From: an uncultured Dehalococcoidia bacterium
Lineage (GTDB): Bacteria; Chloroflexota; Dehalococcoidia; Lucifugimonadales; UBA3495
Assembly: GCA_958296225.1 (NCBI GenBank)
Contig: OY282456.1
Coordinates: forward strand, 1,612,001 to 1,676,000
Reading direction: 5' to 3'
DNA: 64,000 nucleotides
Below are positions 42,298 to 54,004 of this stretch, in pieces. Under the pieces are notes generated by a model that saw nothing but the letters and a program-made list of their open reading frames with translations, did not search any database and was not told the DNA's origin. Every line of letters starts with the position of its first letter. Position 1 is the stretch's first letter. A program made the translations under genes and the position numbers.

Positions 42298-42477
42298 TCC
42301 CTGCTGGGCAACGATAACTCCCGGCCCTCCCGCCGATTCCGCAATGTCGCCGCCAGAGTCACACCCACACCACCGGAGCCGCCAGCGGGGCGGCTCATAC
42401 TTTGGCATCGCTGCGGTCATCCCCGCAAACTCCACTCACCGGACGCCATCCGCTATGATGGTTAAGGACGACTAGCC

Positions 42478-42996
42478 ATGCAGTTGGCCCTGTTCATCAT
42501 TGTGGCGGTGTTCACCCTCGGCGGCGCGCTGGGCGTGGTGGCGACGCGCAACGTCGTTCACGCCGCCTTGTTCCTCCTGCTCTCCCTCCTCGGCGCGGCG
42601 GGAGCCTATCTGCTGCTCTTCGCTGAATTCCTGGCCCTGGTGCAGGTGCTCATCTACGGCGGGGCGGTTACCATCGTCGTCCTTTTCGCCGTGATGCTGA
42701 CCCGTTCCTCCGAATACCCCCGCATCAGCGACAACCGGCAGTGGCCGCTGGCGCTGCTCACGGCGGCGGCGCTGGCGGCGTTGCTGGGCGCGGCCTTCTG
42801 GCTGGCCCCGGAGACCGTCGCCGAACCCCAGGCGCCGGCTTTTACCGGACTGGCGGCGTCGCTGTTCACCAAGTGGGCGCTGCCCTTTGAGATTGCCTCG
42901 CTGGTGCTGCTGGTGGCCCTTATCGGGGCCATCATCATCGCGCGGCAGCAGAGCGCGACCACGGCGGGCGACGTGTCGCCGGAAGGCGAGGGTTAG
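42478..42996 (+). CDS. nuoJ: NADH-quinone oxidoreductase subunit J
   Basis: 172 residues. Five hydrophobic segments; the conserved ALVQVLIYGGAVTIVVLFAV is the NuoJ core of the membrane arm. Ends 7 bases before nuoK. AAGGA is present upstream. Confidence 0.92.
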   Translation: MQLALFIIVAVFTLGGALGVVATRNVVHAALFLLLSLLGAAGAYLLLFAEFLALVQVLIYGGAVTIVVLFAVMLTRSSEYPRISDNRQWPLALLTAAALAALLGAAFWLAPETVAEPQAPAFTGLAASLFTKWALPFEIASLVLLVALIGAIIIARQQSATTAGDVSPEGEG

Positions 42997-43003
42997 TCGC
43001 GCC

Positions 43004-43324
43004 ATGGTTCCACTGCTGTACTTCCAGCTGCTGGGAGCCGCCCTGTTCGGCATCGGCCTCTACGGAGTGCTCGCCCGCCGCAGCGCCGTCCTGATTGTCC
43101 TGTCCATTGAACTGATGCTCAACGCCGTCAACATCAACCTGATTGCGGCGGCGTCCTACCTGAACGGCGCCGGCCGGTTCCAGGCCTTCGACGGGCAGGT
43201 AATCGCCATTTTCGTCATCACCGTGGCCGCGGCGGAAGTCGGCCTGGCCTTCGCCATCATCCTCCGTATGTCTCGCAACCGGGGCACCGTCAACGTGGAC
43301 GAAATCAACCTGCTGAAGTGGTGA
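43004..43324 (+). CDS. nuoK: NADH-quinone oxidoreductase subunit K
   Basis: 106 residues, full NuoK length. Three membrane helices. The core LIVLSIELMLNAVNINLIAA carries the conserved buried Glu, and ITVAAAEVGLAFAIIL the second. The stop is followed after 1 base by nuoL. Confidence 0.94.
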   Translation: MVPLLYFQLLGAALFGIGLYGVLARRSAVLIVLSIELMLNAVNINLIAAASYLNGAGRFQAFDGQVIAIFVITVAAAEVGLAFAIILRMSRNRGTVNVDEINLLKW

Positions 43325-43325
43325 T

Positions 43326-45263
43326 ATGCCGCTGGCCTTTCTGATTCCCCTGTTTTCCTTCGCCGCCTGCCCGCTGATTATCCTCTTTCAGCGGTGGCTG
43401 CCTATGCGTGGCGCGCCGCTGGCGATTCTGGCCATCGGCGGCGGTTTCCTAGTCTGGGCCCTGGCCACGGTGGGGTTTCTGGGCGCGTCGGCCAGCGACC
43501 CGGCCTGCGCCGTCAGCGGCATCACCGGCGCGCTGACCTGCCACTTTACGACCACCTGGTTTGAAGCCGGCATCCCCGGCGTCGCCGCCGGCGTGGACCA
43601 GGCTATCCACCTGGACTGGGGCATCCTGATTGACCCCCTAACCATCGTATTGCTGGGCCTGATAACTTTCGTCGCCCTGGGCGTCCAGTTGTATTCGCTG
43701 GAATATATGAAAGGCGACCCCCGCTTCGGCTGGTACTACGCCTGGCAAGCCCTGTTCGTCGCCGCGATGCTGACCCTGGCCCTGGCCGACAACTTCCTGC
43801 TGCTGTACATCGCCTGGGAACTGGTGGGGCTGTGTTCGTACCTGCTAATCGGGTTCTGGTTCGAGCAGCCGGGCCCGCGCGAGGCCGCCAAAAAAGCCTT
43901 CGTCGTAACCCGCATCGGCGACGTGGGCCTGCTGGTGGGCATCCTGCTGCTGTGGGTCAACGTGGGCAGCTTCAGTATGGCCGACGCCTTCGCCGCCGCC
44001 GCATCCGGCGCGCTGGGTTCGGGAGTAACCACCGCCGCCGCCATCCTGCTGTTGCTGGGGGCGATGGGCAAGTCCGCGCAGTTCCCCTTCCACGTCTGGC
44101 TCCCCGATGCGATGGAAGGCCCCACGCCGGTCAGCGCGCTCATCCACGCCGCCACCATGGTTATCGCCGGCGTCTATCTGGTGGCGCGCGCCTATCCCAT
44201 ATTCGCCGCCTCGCCCGAAGCGCTGCTGACGGTCGCCAGCATCGGCATGGTAACGGCTTTGGGAGCGGCAACCGTCGCCCTGGTGTCCACCGACCTGAAA
44301 CGCATCCTGGCCTATTCCACCATCTCCCACCTGGGATTGATGATGCTCTCGCTGGGGGCGCTGGGCTGGACGGCGGCCGTGTTCCACCTGATGGCCCACG
44401 GATTCGCCAAAGCCCTGCTGTTCCTGGGCGCCGGCAGCGTGATGCACGGCGTGGGCGCGCACGGCGACGTTGACATCCGGCGGGTCGGCGGCCTGCGCCG
44501 GGCGATGCCGCTGACGGCGACGGTCTTCTCCATCGGCGCGCTGTCCCTGGGCGGCATCCCCATCCTGTCCGGTTTCTGGAGCAAGGATGAAATCCTGTTG
44601 TCAGTCTCCCACAACCTGCCGGCAATCTTTATCGTCCTGGCCTTCCTGACGGCTTTCTTAAGCGCTCTCTATATGGCCCGCGCTATGTTCATTGTGTTCT
44701 TCGGGCCGGAGGGCGAGGACAGCGGCCATGCCCACGAGTCGCCGGCGCTAATGACCGGCGTAATGGCCGTGCTGGCCGTGCTGGCCATCGGCTTCGGCTG
44801 GATTGCCTTCAACTGGCCGGGAACCTTCGGCGGCTTCGGTAGCTTCGTTTTCTACGACCACGCCGAGGGGTTCCATTTCAATATCGTGCTGGGCATCCTG
44901 TCCATTTTGTTGGCGGTGGGGGCGTTCGCGCTGGCCTGGCTCATCTACGTCCGCCGCGCCGTGTCGCACCAATCCTGGCGCGCCCGGCTCGCCCCCATCG
45001 TCCGGGTGGTGGAGAACCGCTACTACGTCGATGAGTCCTACCAGTGGGTCATTGACCGTATCGTGCTCACGGTATCGGCGGCCCTGGCCTACTTCGACCG
45101 CGCGGTCGTCAATGATGTCGGCGTCAACGGCCCGGCCGATGCCGTCCGCAAAACCGGCGTCGCCTTGCGCCGCCACGTAACCGGCCACGTTTCTGCCTAC
45201 GCTCTGGCGGTGGCCCTCGGCGTCATCGGCCTGGCGATTTTCTGGTGGCTGCGCTCGGTTTAG
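43326..45263 (+). CDS. nuoL: NADH-quinone oxidoreductase subunit L
   Basis: 645 residues, an antiporter-like proton-pumping subunit. The Mrp-type core is present: WELVGLCSYLLIGFWFE with the conserved Glu, PFHVWLPDAMEGPTPVSALI, and the GFWSKDE segment. The long C-terminal helix is present. No frame breaks. Confidence 0.95.
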   Translation: MPLAFLIPLFSFAACPLIILFQRWLPMRGAPLAILAIGGGFLVWALATVGFLGASASDPACAVSGITGALTCHFTTTWFEAGIPGVAAGVDQAIHLDWGILIDPLTIVLLGLITFVALGVQLYSLEYMKGDPRFGWYYAWQALFVAAMLTLALADNFLLLYIAWELVGLCSYLLIGFWFEQPGPREAAKKAFVVTRIGDVGLLVGILLLWVNVGSFSMADAFAAAASGALGSGVTTAAAILLLLGAMGKSAQFPFHVWLPDAMEGPTPVSALIHAATMVIAGVYLVARAYPIFAASPEALLTVASIGMVTALGAATVALVSTDLKRILAYSTISHLGLMMLSLGALGWTAAVFHLMAHGFAKALLFLGAGSVMHGVGAHGDVDIRRVGGLRRAMPLTATVFSIGALSLGGIPILSGFWSKDEILLSVSHNLPAIFIVLAFLTAFLSALYMARAMFIVFFGPEGEDSGHAHESPALMTGVMAVLAVLAIGFGWIAFNWPGTFGGFGSFVFYDHAEGFHFNIVLGILSILLAVGAFALAWLIYVRRAVSHQSWRARLAPIVRVVENRYYVDESYQWVIDRIVLTVSAALAYFDRAVVNDVGVNGPADAVRKTGVALRRHVTGHVSAYALAVALGVIGLAIFWWLRSV

Positions 45264-45285
45264 CCGGCGGCGTGAGACGGGTTTG

Positions 45286-46803
45286 ATGATGGCCAATTTT
45301 GACCAGGTATCGCTGCTGCTGCTGGTATTAATACCGCTGGCCGGCGCCGCGCTGGCAATGTTCCTGCCGAAAGACCGCCCACGGGACGCCTGGCAGTTCG
45401 CCATCTTCGTCGCCGTCGTTTCTTTCGTCCTGTCCCTCATCGTATTCATCCGCTACGACTACGGGATGGGCGGCATCCAGTTGCAGCGCGAATACGCCTG
45501 GATTGGCCATCCCGTCAACATCACCCTGCACCTGGGGGTAAACGGCATCGGCGCGCCCCTGGTGCTGCTCAACGGCATCGTGCTGCTGGGTGCGACGCTA
45601 ATCAGCCAGACCATCACCCGTCGCACGCGGGATTTCTTCGTGCTGTTGCTGGCCCTGGGGGCCGGCGTGTACGGCGTTTTTATCGTCCGCGACCTGTTCT
45701 TCCTGTTCTTCTTCTACGAACTGGCCGTGCTGCCGATGTACCTGCTCATCGGCGTGTGGGGCAGCAGCACCGATTTCGGCTCCTTCCTGCGCACCAAAGA
45801 GTACGGCGCAATGAAACTGATGCTGATGCTGGTGGCTGGCAGCGTCCTCATCTGGATTGGCATTCTGGCCCTGTATATCGCATCGTCGCGCGCCGGAACG
45901 CCGACCTTCAACATCGACGCGCTGGCGCAATTGCAGCAGGCCGGCGGGTTCTCCCGCACGCTGGAGCTGTGGGTATTCCCCCTGTTTGCGCTGGGCTTTG
46001 GCGTGCTGGCCGGCTTGTGGCCCTTTCACACCTGGTCGCCCGACGGCCACGTGGCCGCCCCTACCGGCGTCAGTATGCTCCACGCCGGCGTCCTGATGAA
46101 GCTGGGCGCATTCGGCATTATCCAGGTGGGTATGCTGCTGACGCCCCAGGGGGCGGCAGTCTGGATGCCGGTACTCATCGGCCTGGGCACCGTCAACGTC
46201 ATCTACGGCGCGATTTCCGCCCTGTCCCAAAACGACCTGAAATACGTCATCGGCTATTCCAGCGTCAGCCACATGGGTTACGTACTGATGGGAATTGCCA
46301 CGCTGCACCCGGTGGGGCTGGCCGGCGCCGTGCTGCAAATGTTCTCCCACGGCATAATGACGGCCCTGATGTTCGCCATGGTCGGCGCCATCTACGAGCG
46401 GGCGCACATCCGCGATTCCCTGATTCTCAACGGCCTGGTCAAGCGGATGGGCGTAACCACCTTCTTTTTCGCCATCGCCGGCCTGGCGTCGCTGGGCCTG
46501 CCGGGGTTGAGCGGATTCATCGCCGAGTTTATGGTGTTCACCGGAGCCTTTCGCACTTATTTGCCCCTGGCGGTGCTGGGCGTAATCGGGGCGGCCATAA
46601 CCGCCGTGTACATCCTGCGCCTGCTGGCCCGTTCCTTCTTTGGCGAAGGCGACCCCCAGTGGGAACACCTCACCGACGCCAGCCCGGTGGAGAAAGGCGT
46701 AGGCGCAGCCTTCGTCATCATCCTGATTGCCGTGGGCGTCTGGCCGGCGCCCCTGCTGCGCGTCATCAACACCGGCGTCGCCGGCGCGCTGGCCGTGTTT
46801 TAG
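45286..46803 (+). CDS. nuoM: NADH-quinone oxidoreductase subunit M
   Basis: 505 residues, proton-pumping membrane subunit. FYELAVLPMYLLIGVWGSS and FHTWSPDGHVAAPTGVSML are the antiporter-like motifs. Several starts are adjacent (TTG 45283, ATG 45286, ATG 45289); ATG 45286 is chosen. The gene is intact. Confidence 0.95.
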   Translation: MMANFDQVSLLLLVLIPLAGAALAMFLPKDRPRDAWQFAIFVAVVSFVLSLIVFIRYDYGMGGIQLQREYAWIGHPVNITLHLGVNGIGAPLVLLNGIVLLGATLISQTITRRTRDFFVLLLALGAGVYGVFIVRDLFFLFFFYELAVLPMYLLIGVWGSSTDFGSFLRTKEYGAMKLMLMLVAGSVLIWIGILALYIASSRAGTPTFNIDALAQLQQAGGFSRTLELWVFPLFALGFGVLAGLWPFHTWSPDGHVAAPTGVSMLHAGVLMKLGAFGIIQVGMLLTPQGAAVWMPVLIGLGTVNVIYGAISALSQNDLKYVIGYSSVSHMGYVLMGIATLHPVGLAGAVLQMFSHGIMTALMFAMVGAIYERAHIRDSLILNGLVKRMGVTTFFFAIAGLASLGLPGLSGFIAEFMVFTGAFRTYLPLAVLGVIGAAITAVYILRLLARSFFGEGDPQWEHLTDASPVEKGVGAAFVIILIAVGVWPAPLLRVINTGVAGALAVF

Positions 46804-46838
46804 AACGGGTGCCAACCCCTAATCGAGGCGTATCGAAA

Positions 46839-47807
46839 ATGACACAAACAAAATCTCTGCACGATGTGGAGCGTGACCGGATAGTATCCAACTGGTCAAA
46901 ACTCTCCCCATTTATTTGCGCCGCGTGTCAAACCAAAACGGAGTTCCCGCACCCGGCTAATATAAGGGCCGAATTCCATTACCGGGGACGTCTCCGGGCG
47001 GATGTTGCGGCCATAGATGAATCTGGTAGCGTCATCGGCGTCGTTGAAGTCGTGGACTCTCACCCACCAACTGCGGAGGCTTTGTCAGCTCAATTTACCC
47101 TGGACTTTGCCTATTACCGCTGGCTCAGGCATCCTAACCAGGCTCAGCTGGATGCTTGGCTCTGCTCGCCCGCTTGCTGGACGTGGTACGTCGCATTAGA
47201 TGGCAGGAAAATCAGCTCCAGTTGGGATGCGCCACGATGCGTTAGGTACGAGAACTATATCCACGAGAATCAGCTCAGTCGGTTTCAATTTAGAGACTGG
47301 AGCAATGACCCTCACTATGCCTACTGCATCCATTGTGCCGCAGCCTGCACAGATGCTCAGTGGCGAGCCCCGGGAGAATTAGCCGGTGGAGACCCTCGTG
47401 AATGGACACCGGATGACGATACTGATCCTGCCGGCTTACTGATGGCTTATAGCGAGGCGTCATTCTGGTCAATGGTCTGGAGCGATCGGGCCGCCAAGTT
47501 GGGCGAGCCTGATACTTACTACGGCGACAGAAACGGGAGCGCAGAAGATGCAACTGCCCGACGCTTGCCTTTGGTTTTTGCCGCTTTCGATACTGGTGAT
47601 TGGGGTACGGGCGCAAACCTGCTATTGCCAGTGGCTGCACCGCGTTGGGCATATTACCCCGGAGAACCGGAGCGGTTGTTGGCTTTCCGCCCGGATAACT
47701 GCCGAGGGACTGCTAAAGCTTGGCGGCGATTAAAGTTGCATAGATTAGAGCAACTTCCGGAAGAATTGGCCTCCATCATTCGACAACGCTCAGATGCTCA
47801 CGTCTAG
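46839..47807 (+). CDS. Hypothetical protein inserted between nuoM and nuoN
   Basis: 322 residues. It has paired cysteines (ICAACQTKTEF near residue 22, YCIHCAAACTDAQW near 165), and GRLRADVAAIDESGSVIGVV followed by EVVDSH, which suits a PD-(D/E)XK-like nuclease core (D..x10..E.V). The C-terminal half is variable. The DNA of this gene is visibly less GC-rich than the neighbouring nuo genes. Not recognised further. Confidence 0.6.
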   Translation: MTQTKSLHDVERDRIVSNWSKLSPFICAACQTKTEFPHPANIRAEFHYRGRLRADVAAIDESGSVIGVVEVVDSHPPTAEALSAQFTLDFAYYRWLRHPNQAQLDAWLCSPACWTWYVALDGRKISSSWDAPRCVRYENYIHENQLSRFQFRDWSNDPHYAYCIHCAAACTDAQWRAPGELAGGDPREWTPDDDTDPAGLLMAYSEASFWSMVWSDRAAKLGEPDTYYGDRNGSAEDATARRLPLVFAAFDTGDWGTGANLLLPVAAPRWAYYPGEPERLLAFRPDNCRGTAKAWRRLKLHRLEQLPEELASIIRQRSDAHV

Positions 47808-47819
47808 GACGCCACCGCG

Positions 47820-49349
<1,530 letters not shown>

Positions 49350-49406
49350 GTGATGTCCCGGCTCCCGTGATGATAGACGGCGCTGCCGCGCCGGAGGAGT
49401 AAATCT

Positions 49407-49834
49407 ATGACTCGAGCGATGATACCCGCCTTGGCGTCCGGCTCTGCGGATACCGACAAAGCCGCGTTAGTCGCGCTCTATAATGCTACCGACGGAGCAA
49501 ATTGGAGCGACAACAGCAATTGGCTGAGCGACGCGCCGATTGGCCAATGGCATGGTGTCACTACCGACAGCAATGACCGTGTTACCAGACTGCACCTCGG
49601 CGACAACGAGTTGACGGGGGCTATACCGCCGGAACTGGGCAACCTTGCCAACCTGCATGAGTTGCACCTCGATGCAATTGGCTCGTGGCGGAGATACCGC
49701 CGGAACTAGGCAACCTCGACAATCTGCGCCGGCTGCACCTCGGCGGCAACCAGTTGACGGGGTGCATACCGGCCACCTTGCGTGATGTCGACCTTAACGA
49801 CCTGACAACTTTGCAACTGCCGTTCTGCAACTAG
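49407..49834 (+). pseudogene. Leucine-rich-repeat protein, frameshifted
   Basis: The ATG frame gives ALVALYNATDGANWSDNSNW, then GAIPPELGNLANLHELHL, a plant-type LRR unit. Near 49672 one base appears to be missing (GATGCAATTGG where GATGGCAATTGG is expected), and the frame stops at TAG (49707-49709). The LRR continues in the next frame (EIPPELGNLDNLRRLHLGGN) to TAG at 49832-49834. No signal peptide is visible. A sequencing error is the alternative. Confidence 0.75.
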
Positions 49835-49984
49835 CCGGCCGTACCCCGCAACCGTCCGGCGTTTGCCCGGTCAGTGCAGGGCTGGCGTTAACTACGCCCA
49901 ACAATGTGCGCCTGGATTTCCGCAAAAGCGGGAATAACGGAAGCCGGTCAGACGGGATTACGAACTTTTGAGAGGTAAAACGCC

Positions 49985-50514
49985 ATGATTATCGCAGTAA
50001 TCGGCAACAGCGACCCGCCGCCGCACATCTACGACCTGGCCGAGGCCGTGGGCCGCGAACTGGCGCGCCGGGGGGTGATGCCGGTGTGTGGCGGGCTGAC
50101 CGGCGTAATGGAGGCCGTCTGCAAGGGCGCCAAAGCCGGGGGCGGCACCACAATCGGCATCCTGCCCGGCGGCTCGCCCGACACCGCCAACGTCCATGTG
50201 GACATCCCCATCGCCACCAACATGGGCTACGCGCGGAACGTGGCCGTGGTCAGCACCGGCCGCGCCGTCATCGCCGTGGGCGGCGCCTTCGGCACCCTCT
50301 CGGAGATTGCCTACGCCCTCAGCTACGGCATCCCGGTAGTCGCTCTGCACAGCTGGCCGCTCACCGTGCGCGGCGACGGCCTCCCGGTGGGCGACGGCTA
50401 CATCATCGCCAACGACCCGGTGGACGCCGTGAACAAGGCCATCGCCGTCGCCGAAACCCGCACCAACGTCACGCAAACCGTCGCCTTCTCCACACCCGTC
50501 GCCGGAGGTGAATA

Positions 50515-50515
<1 letters not shown>
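49985..50515 (+). CDS. TIGR00725/LOG-like Rossmann-fold protein
   Basis: 176 residues. [13 protein letters not shown] start, [20 protein letters not shown] near residue 34 and [20 protein letters not shown] near 99 are the LOG-like (Moco carrier or lysine-decarboxylase-like) nucleotide-binding pattern. Specific function is not settled. The stop overlaps the enolase start (TAATG). Confidence 0.88.
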
Positions 50516-51816
<1,301 letters not shown>

Positions 51817-51840
51817 AGGCATACACTGTGGCAAAACAAC

Positions 51841-51937
51841 CGGATGCAAAGTAGCCCCATAACCCTTGCCAGGATGCTATATCCATAGCCTCTTTGTTGA
51901 CGTGACAAACAATCGGATGCAAAGTAGCCCCATAACC
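51841..51937. repeat. 24-bp direct repeat pair
   Basis: CGGATGCAAAGTAGCCCCAT followed by AACC occurs at 51841-51864 and again at 51914-51937, 73 bases apart, each preceded by CAA and an AAC/AAT. It lies between eno and a small membrane gene. Only two units are visible, and the role is unknown. Confidence 0.7.
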
Positions 51938-51966
51938 TGCCCCAAATCAATGGGAGTTGAAGCGCT

Positions 51967-52230
51967 ATGGGAACAACGCTGCCCCCGGAGCTACTGAACC
52001 TGCTACCCGGGCCACTGCTAATAGCAATCGGATGGGCAATCGCCGTTTGCCTGGTGGCTAGTATGTTTCTCAGGCTGGTACCGGCGCGCGAAAGGAACCG
52101 GGCGGCCTACCGCTATCTCCGTCCGGCAATCATTTGGACGGCCTTTCTGCTCGCTTTGGCAGTAATGGTTACTGCGGTAGTCCTATACATCCAGGGCGCG
52201 TTTAGCGGCCCGCCGGCGCCGCCAGGCTAA
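51967..52230 (+). CDS. Small membrane protein, unknown
   Basis: 87 residues with two hydrophobic segments (GPLLIAIGWAIAVCLVASMF and IIWTAFLLALAVMVTAVVLY) and short polar tails. No family recognised. Its 3' end overlaps the convergent gene at 52183-52548 by 48 bases. Confidence 0.55.
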   Translation: MGTTLPPELLNLLPGPLLIAIGWAIAVCLVASMFLRLVPARERNRAAYRYLRPAIIWTAFLLALAVMVTAVVLYIQGAFSGPPAPPG

Positions 52231-52548
52231 AAAGCCTTTGAGGAGTATCCAATTGAGCGGAAAGAACAGGGACGCCATGCCAACCAGGGCCAGGCTGACC
52301 ACCACCACCCCCGCCGTAAAGAGCGCATCGTTCCCAATGCGATGGCCTAGATAAAGCATCAGGGCAGCGGCGACGAATACGCCGCCCAGGATGAAAAAAG
52401 CCTTTTCCATCCGCTCGAACTCCGCGAACCAGTGGCCGCCCCCGGAACCGGCAGCATACTGCTGCTCCGTAGCCGGTGGCCCGGTCAAGCCGGCCGGCGC
52501 AAGCCCGTCATTCGCGGGTTGACTCGTCTGCGCTTCCGGCGTAGCCAT
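52183..52548 (-). CDS. Small membrane protein, unknown
   Basis: 121 residues: a Pro/Gly-rich N-terminal part (about 1-45), then two hydrophobic segments (FFILGGVFVAAALMLYLG and AGVVVVSLALVGMASLFFPL). The upstream region shares a short repeat (CGCCGCCGGCTGGTATA) with the gene at 52573-52761. Confidence 0.55.
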   Translation of the reverse strand: MATPEAQTSQPANDGLAPAGLTGPPATEQQYAAGSGGGHWFAEFERMEKAFFILGGVFVAAALMLYLGHRIGNDALFTAGVVVVSLALVGMASLFFPLNWILLKGFLAWRRRRAAKRALDV

Positions 52549-52572
52549 AGTTGCACCGTCCTCCGACCTTGA

Positions 52573-52761
52573 CTATACCAGCCGGCGGCGCTCCTTGACA
52601 AATTGGCCTATCTGCTGCGGATTGAGGCGGGGTTGGGGGCAATAGTCGGCCCATCGCGGATCCTCAGCGAATGTTGACCGTTGCCCGTCAAACGCTGCCG
52701 GAGGCGCCCCGACCGTCGCCAAGTCGTCGCTTGCGCTACTCTGCAAATCGGGCGCTGCCAT
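52573..52761 (-). CDS. Hypothetical small protein
   Basis: 62 residues from the ATG at 52761 (MAAPDLQSSASDD start). Hydrophilic; DPRWADYCPQPRLN is the most distinctive segment. A longer frame extends upstream without support. The 5' leader resembles that of the neighbour at 52548, so the two may be co-regulated. Confidence 0.45.
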   Translation of the reverse strand: MAAPDLQSSASDDLATVGAPPAAFDGQRSTFAEDPRWADYCPQPRLNPQQIGQFVKERRRLV

Positions 52762-52852
52762 AATCGTACTATCCTCTACATTTACACTGAATATACCAGC
52801 CGGCGGCGTCATTTGACAAACCGCTCGCCATCGCCCCATCGCCCCTTTTCGG

Positions 52853-52861
52853 TGGTATAAT
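52853..52861 (+). promoter_or_regulatory. Extended -10 promoter for gapA
   Basis: TGGTATAAT is an extended -10 element (TGnTATAAT), 115 bases upstream of the gapA ATG. No good -35 is found at 17 bases; an extended -10 can compensate. Confidence 0.5.
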
Positions 52862-52975
52862 CGCCCCCGCCAGGCAGCCAATCTTGCCGACTGGCCACGC
52901 TATGGACTGTGCGTATCCTATCGCGCCCTTTCGCCGGTCACACTGACCACCACTCTACTGACGGGAGGCACACCG

Positions 52976-54004
52976 ATGACACGATTCTCGACCAATCATA
53001 CGCGCATCGGTATCAACGGCTTTGGCCGCATCGGGCGGCTGGTGGCCCGCGCCGCGCTTTCACCCACCTACCACGACCGGCTCGACCTGGTCGCCGTCAA
53101 CGGGTTGGGCGACACGGCCACCGCCGCCCACCTGTTCAAGTACGACAGCACTTATGGCCCTTACGCCGGCACGGTGGCCGCCGACAACGGCAACCTGGTC
53201 ATCGACGGCAAGACCGTCCGTATGTTCCAGGAAACCGAACCGGCCAACATCCCCTGGTCGGAAATGGACGTGGACATCGTGGTGGAATGCACCGGCCGCT
53301 TCACCGACGCCGCCAAAGCCGCCGCCCACATTGATAGCGGCGGCGCCGGCAAGGTCATCATCTCCGCCCCCGCCCGCGGCGCCGACGCCACCATCGTCCT
53401 CGGCGTCAACGATGCGGCCTTTGACCATCAGGAACACCGCATCATCTCCAACGCATCCTGCACCACCAACTGCTTTGCGCCCATGGTCAAGGTGCTGCAC
53501 GACGCCTTTGGCGTGGAGCGCGGCCTGATGTCCACCATCCACGCCTACACCAACGACCAGAGCATCCTCGACCGCAACCACCGCGACCTGCGCCGCGCCC
53601 GCGCCGCCGCCCAGAACATCATCCCCACCAGCACCGGCGCCGCCCGCTCCGTGGGCCTAGTGCTGCCCGAGCTGGAGGGCAAGCTCCACGGCATCGCCTA
53701 CCGCATCCCCACGTCCATCGGCTCCGTAACCGACTTCGTGGCCGACCTGAAGCGGAACGTCAGCAAGGACGACGTGAACGCCGCTTTCAAGGCCGCCGCC
53801 GCCGGCCCGATGCAAGGCATCCTGGAATACACCGAAGACCCCATCGTCAGCTCCGACATTCGCGGCAACACCCACAGCTGCATCTTTGACGGCCTGAGCA
53901 CCATGGTGCTGGACAACAGCATGGTCAAGGTCATGGGCTGGTACGACAACGAATGGGGCTACTCCTGCCGCACTGCCGACCTCTGCTGCATCGTGGGCGG
54001 TTGA
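52976..54004 (+). CDS. gap: Glyceraldehyde-3-phosphate dehydrogenase, type I
   Basis: 342 residues. Oxidises glyceraldehyde-3-phosphate to 1,3-bisphosphoglycerate. IGINGFGRIGRLVARAA is the NAD-binding loop and SNASCTTNC carries the catalytic Cys; YDNEWGYSCRTADL is the C-terminal motif. The residue after the second strand is N in AVNGLGD rather than the usual ND pair of NAD-specific enzymes. GGGAGG lies 7 bases before the ATG. The stop overlaps the next start (TGATG). Confidence 0.95.
   Translation: MTRFSTNHTRIGINGFGRIGRLVARAALSPTYHDRLDLVAVNGLGDTATAAHLFKYDSTYGPYAGTVAADNGNLVIDGKTVRMFQETEPANIPWSEMDVDIVVECTGRFTDAAKAAAHIDSGGAGKVIISAPARGADATIVLGVNDAAFDHQEHRIISNASCTTNCFAPMVKVLHDAFGVERGLMSTIHAYTNDQSILDRNHRDLRRARAAAQNIIPTSTGAARSVGLVLPELEGKLHGIAYRIPTSIGSVTDFVADLKRNVSKDDVNAAFKAAAAGPMQGILEYTEDPIVSSDIRGNTHSCIFDGLSTMVLDNSMVKVMGWYDNEWGYSCRTADLCCIVGG

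Noticed and set aside
45598..46815. 405-codon frame on the minus strand inside nuoM
   Set aside because: Shadow of nuoM; His/Gln/Arg-rich with no motifs.
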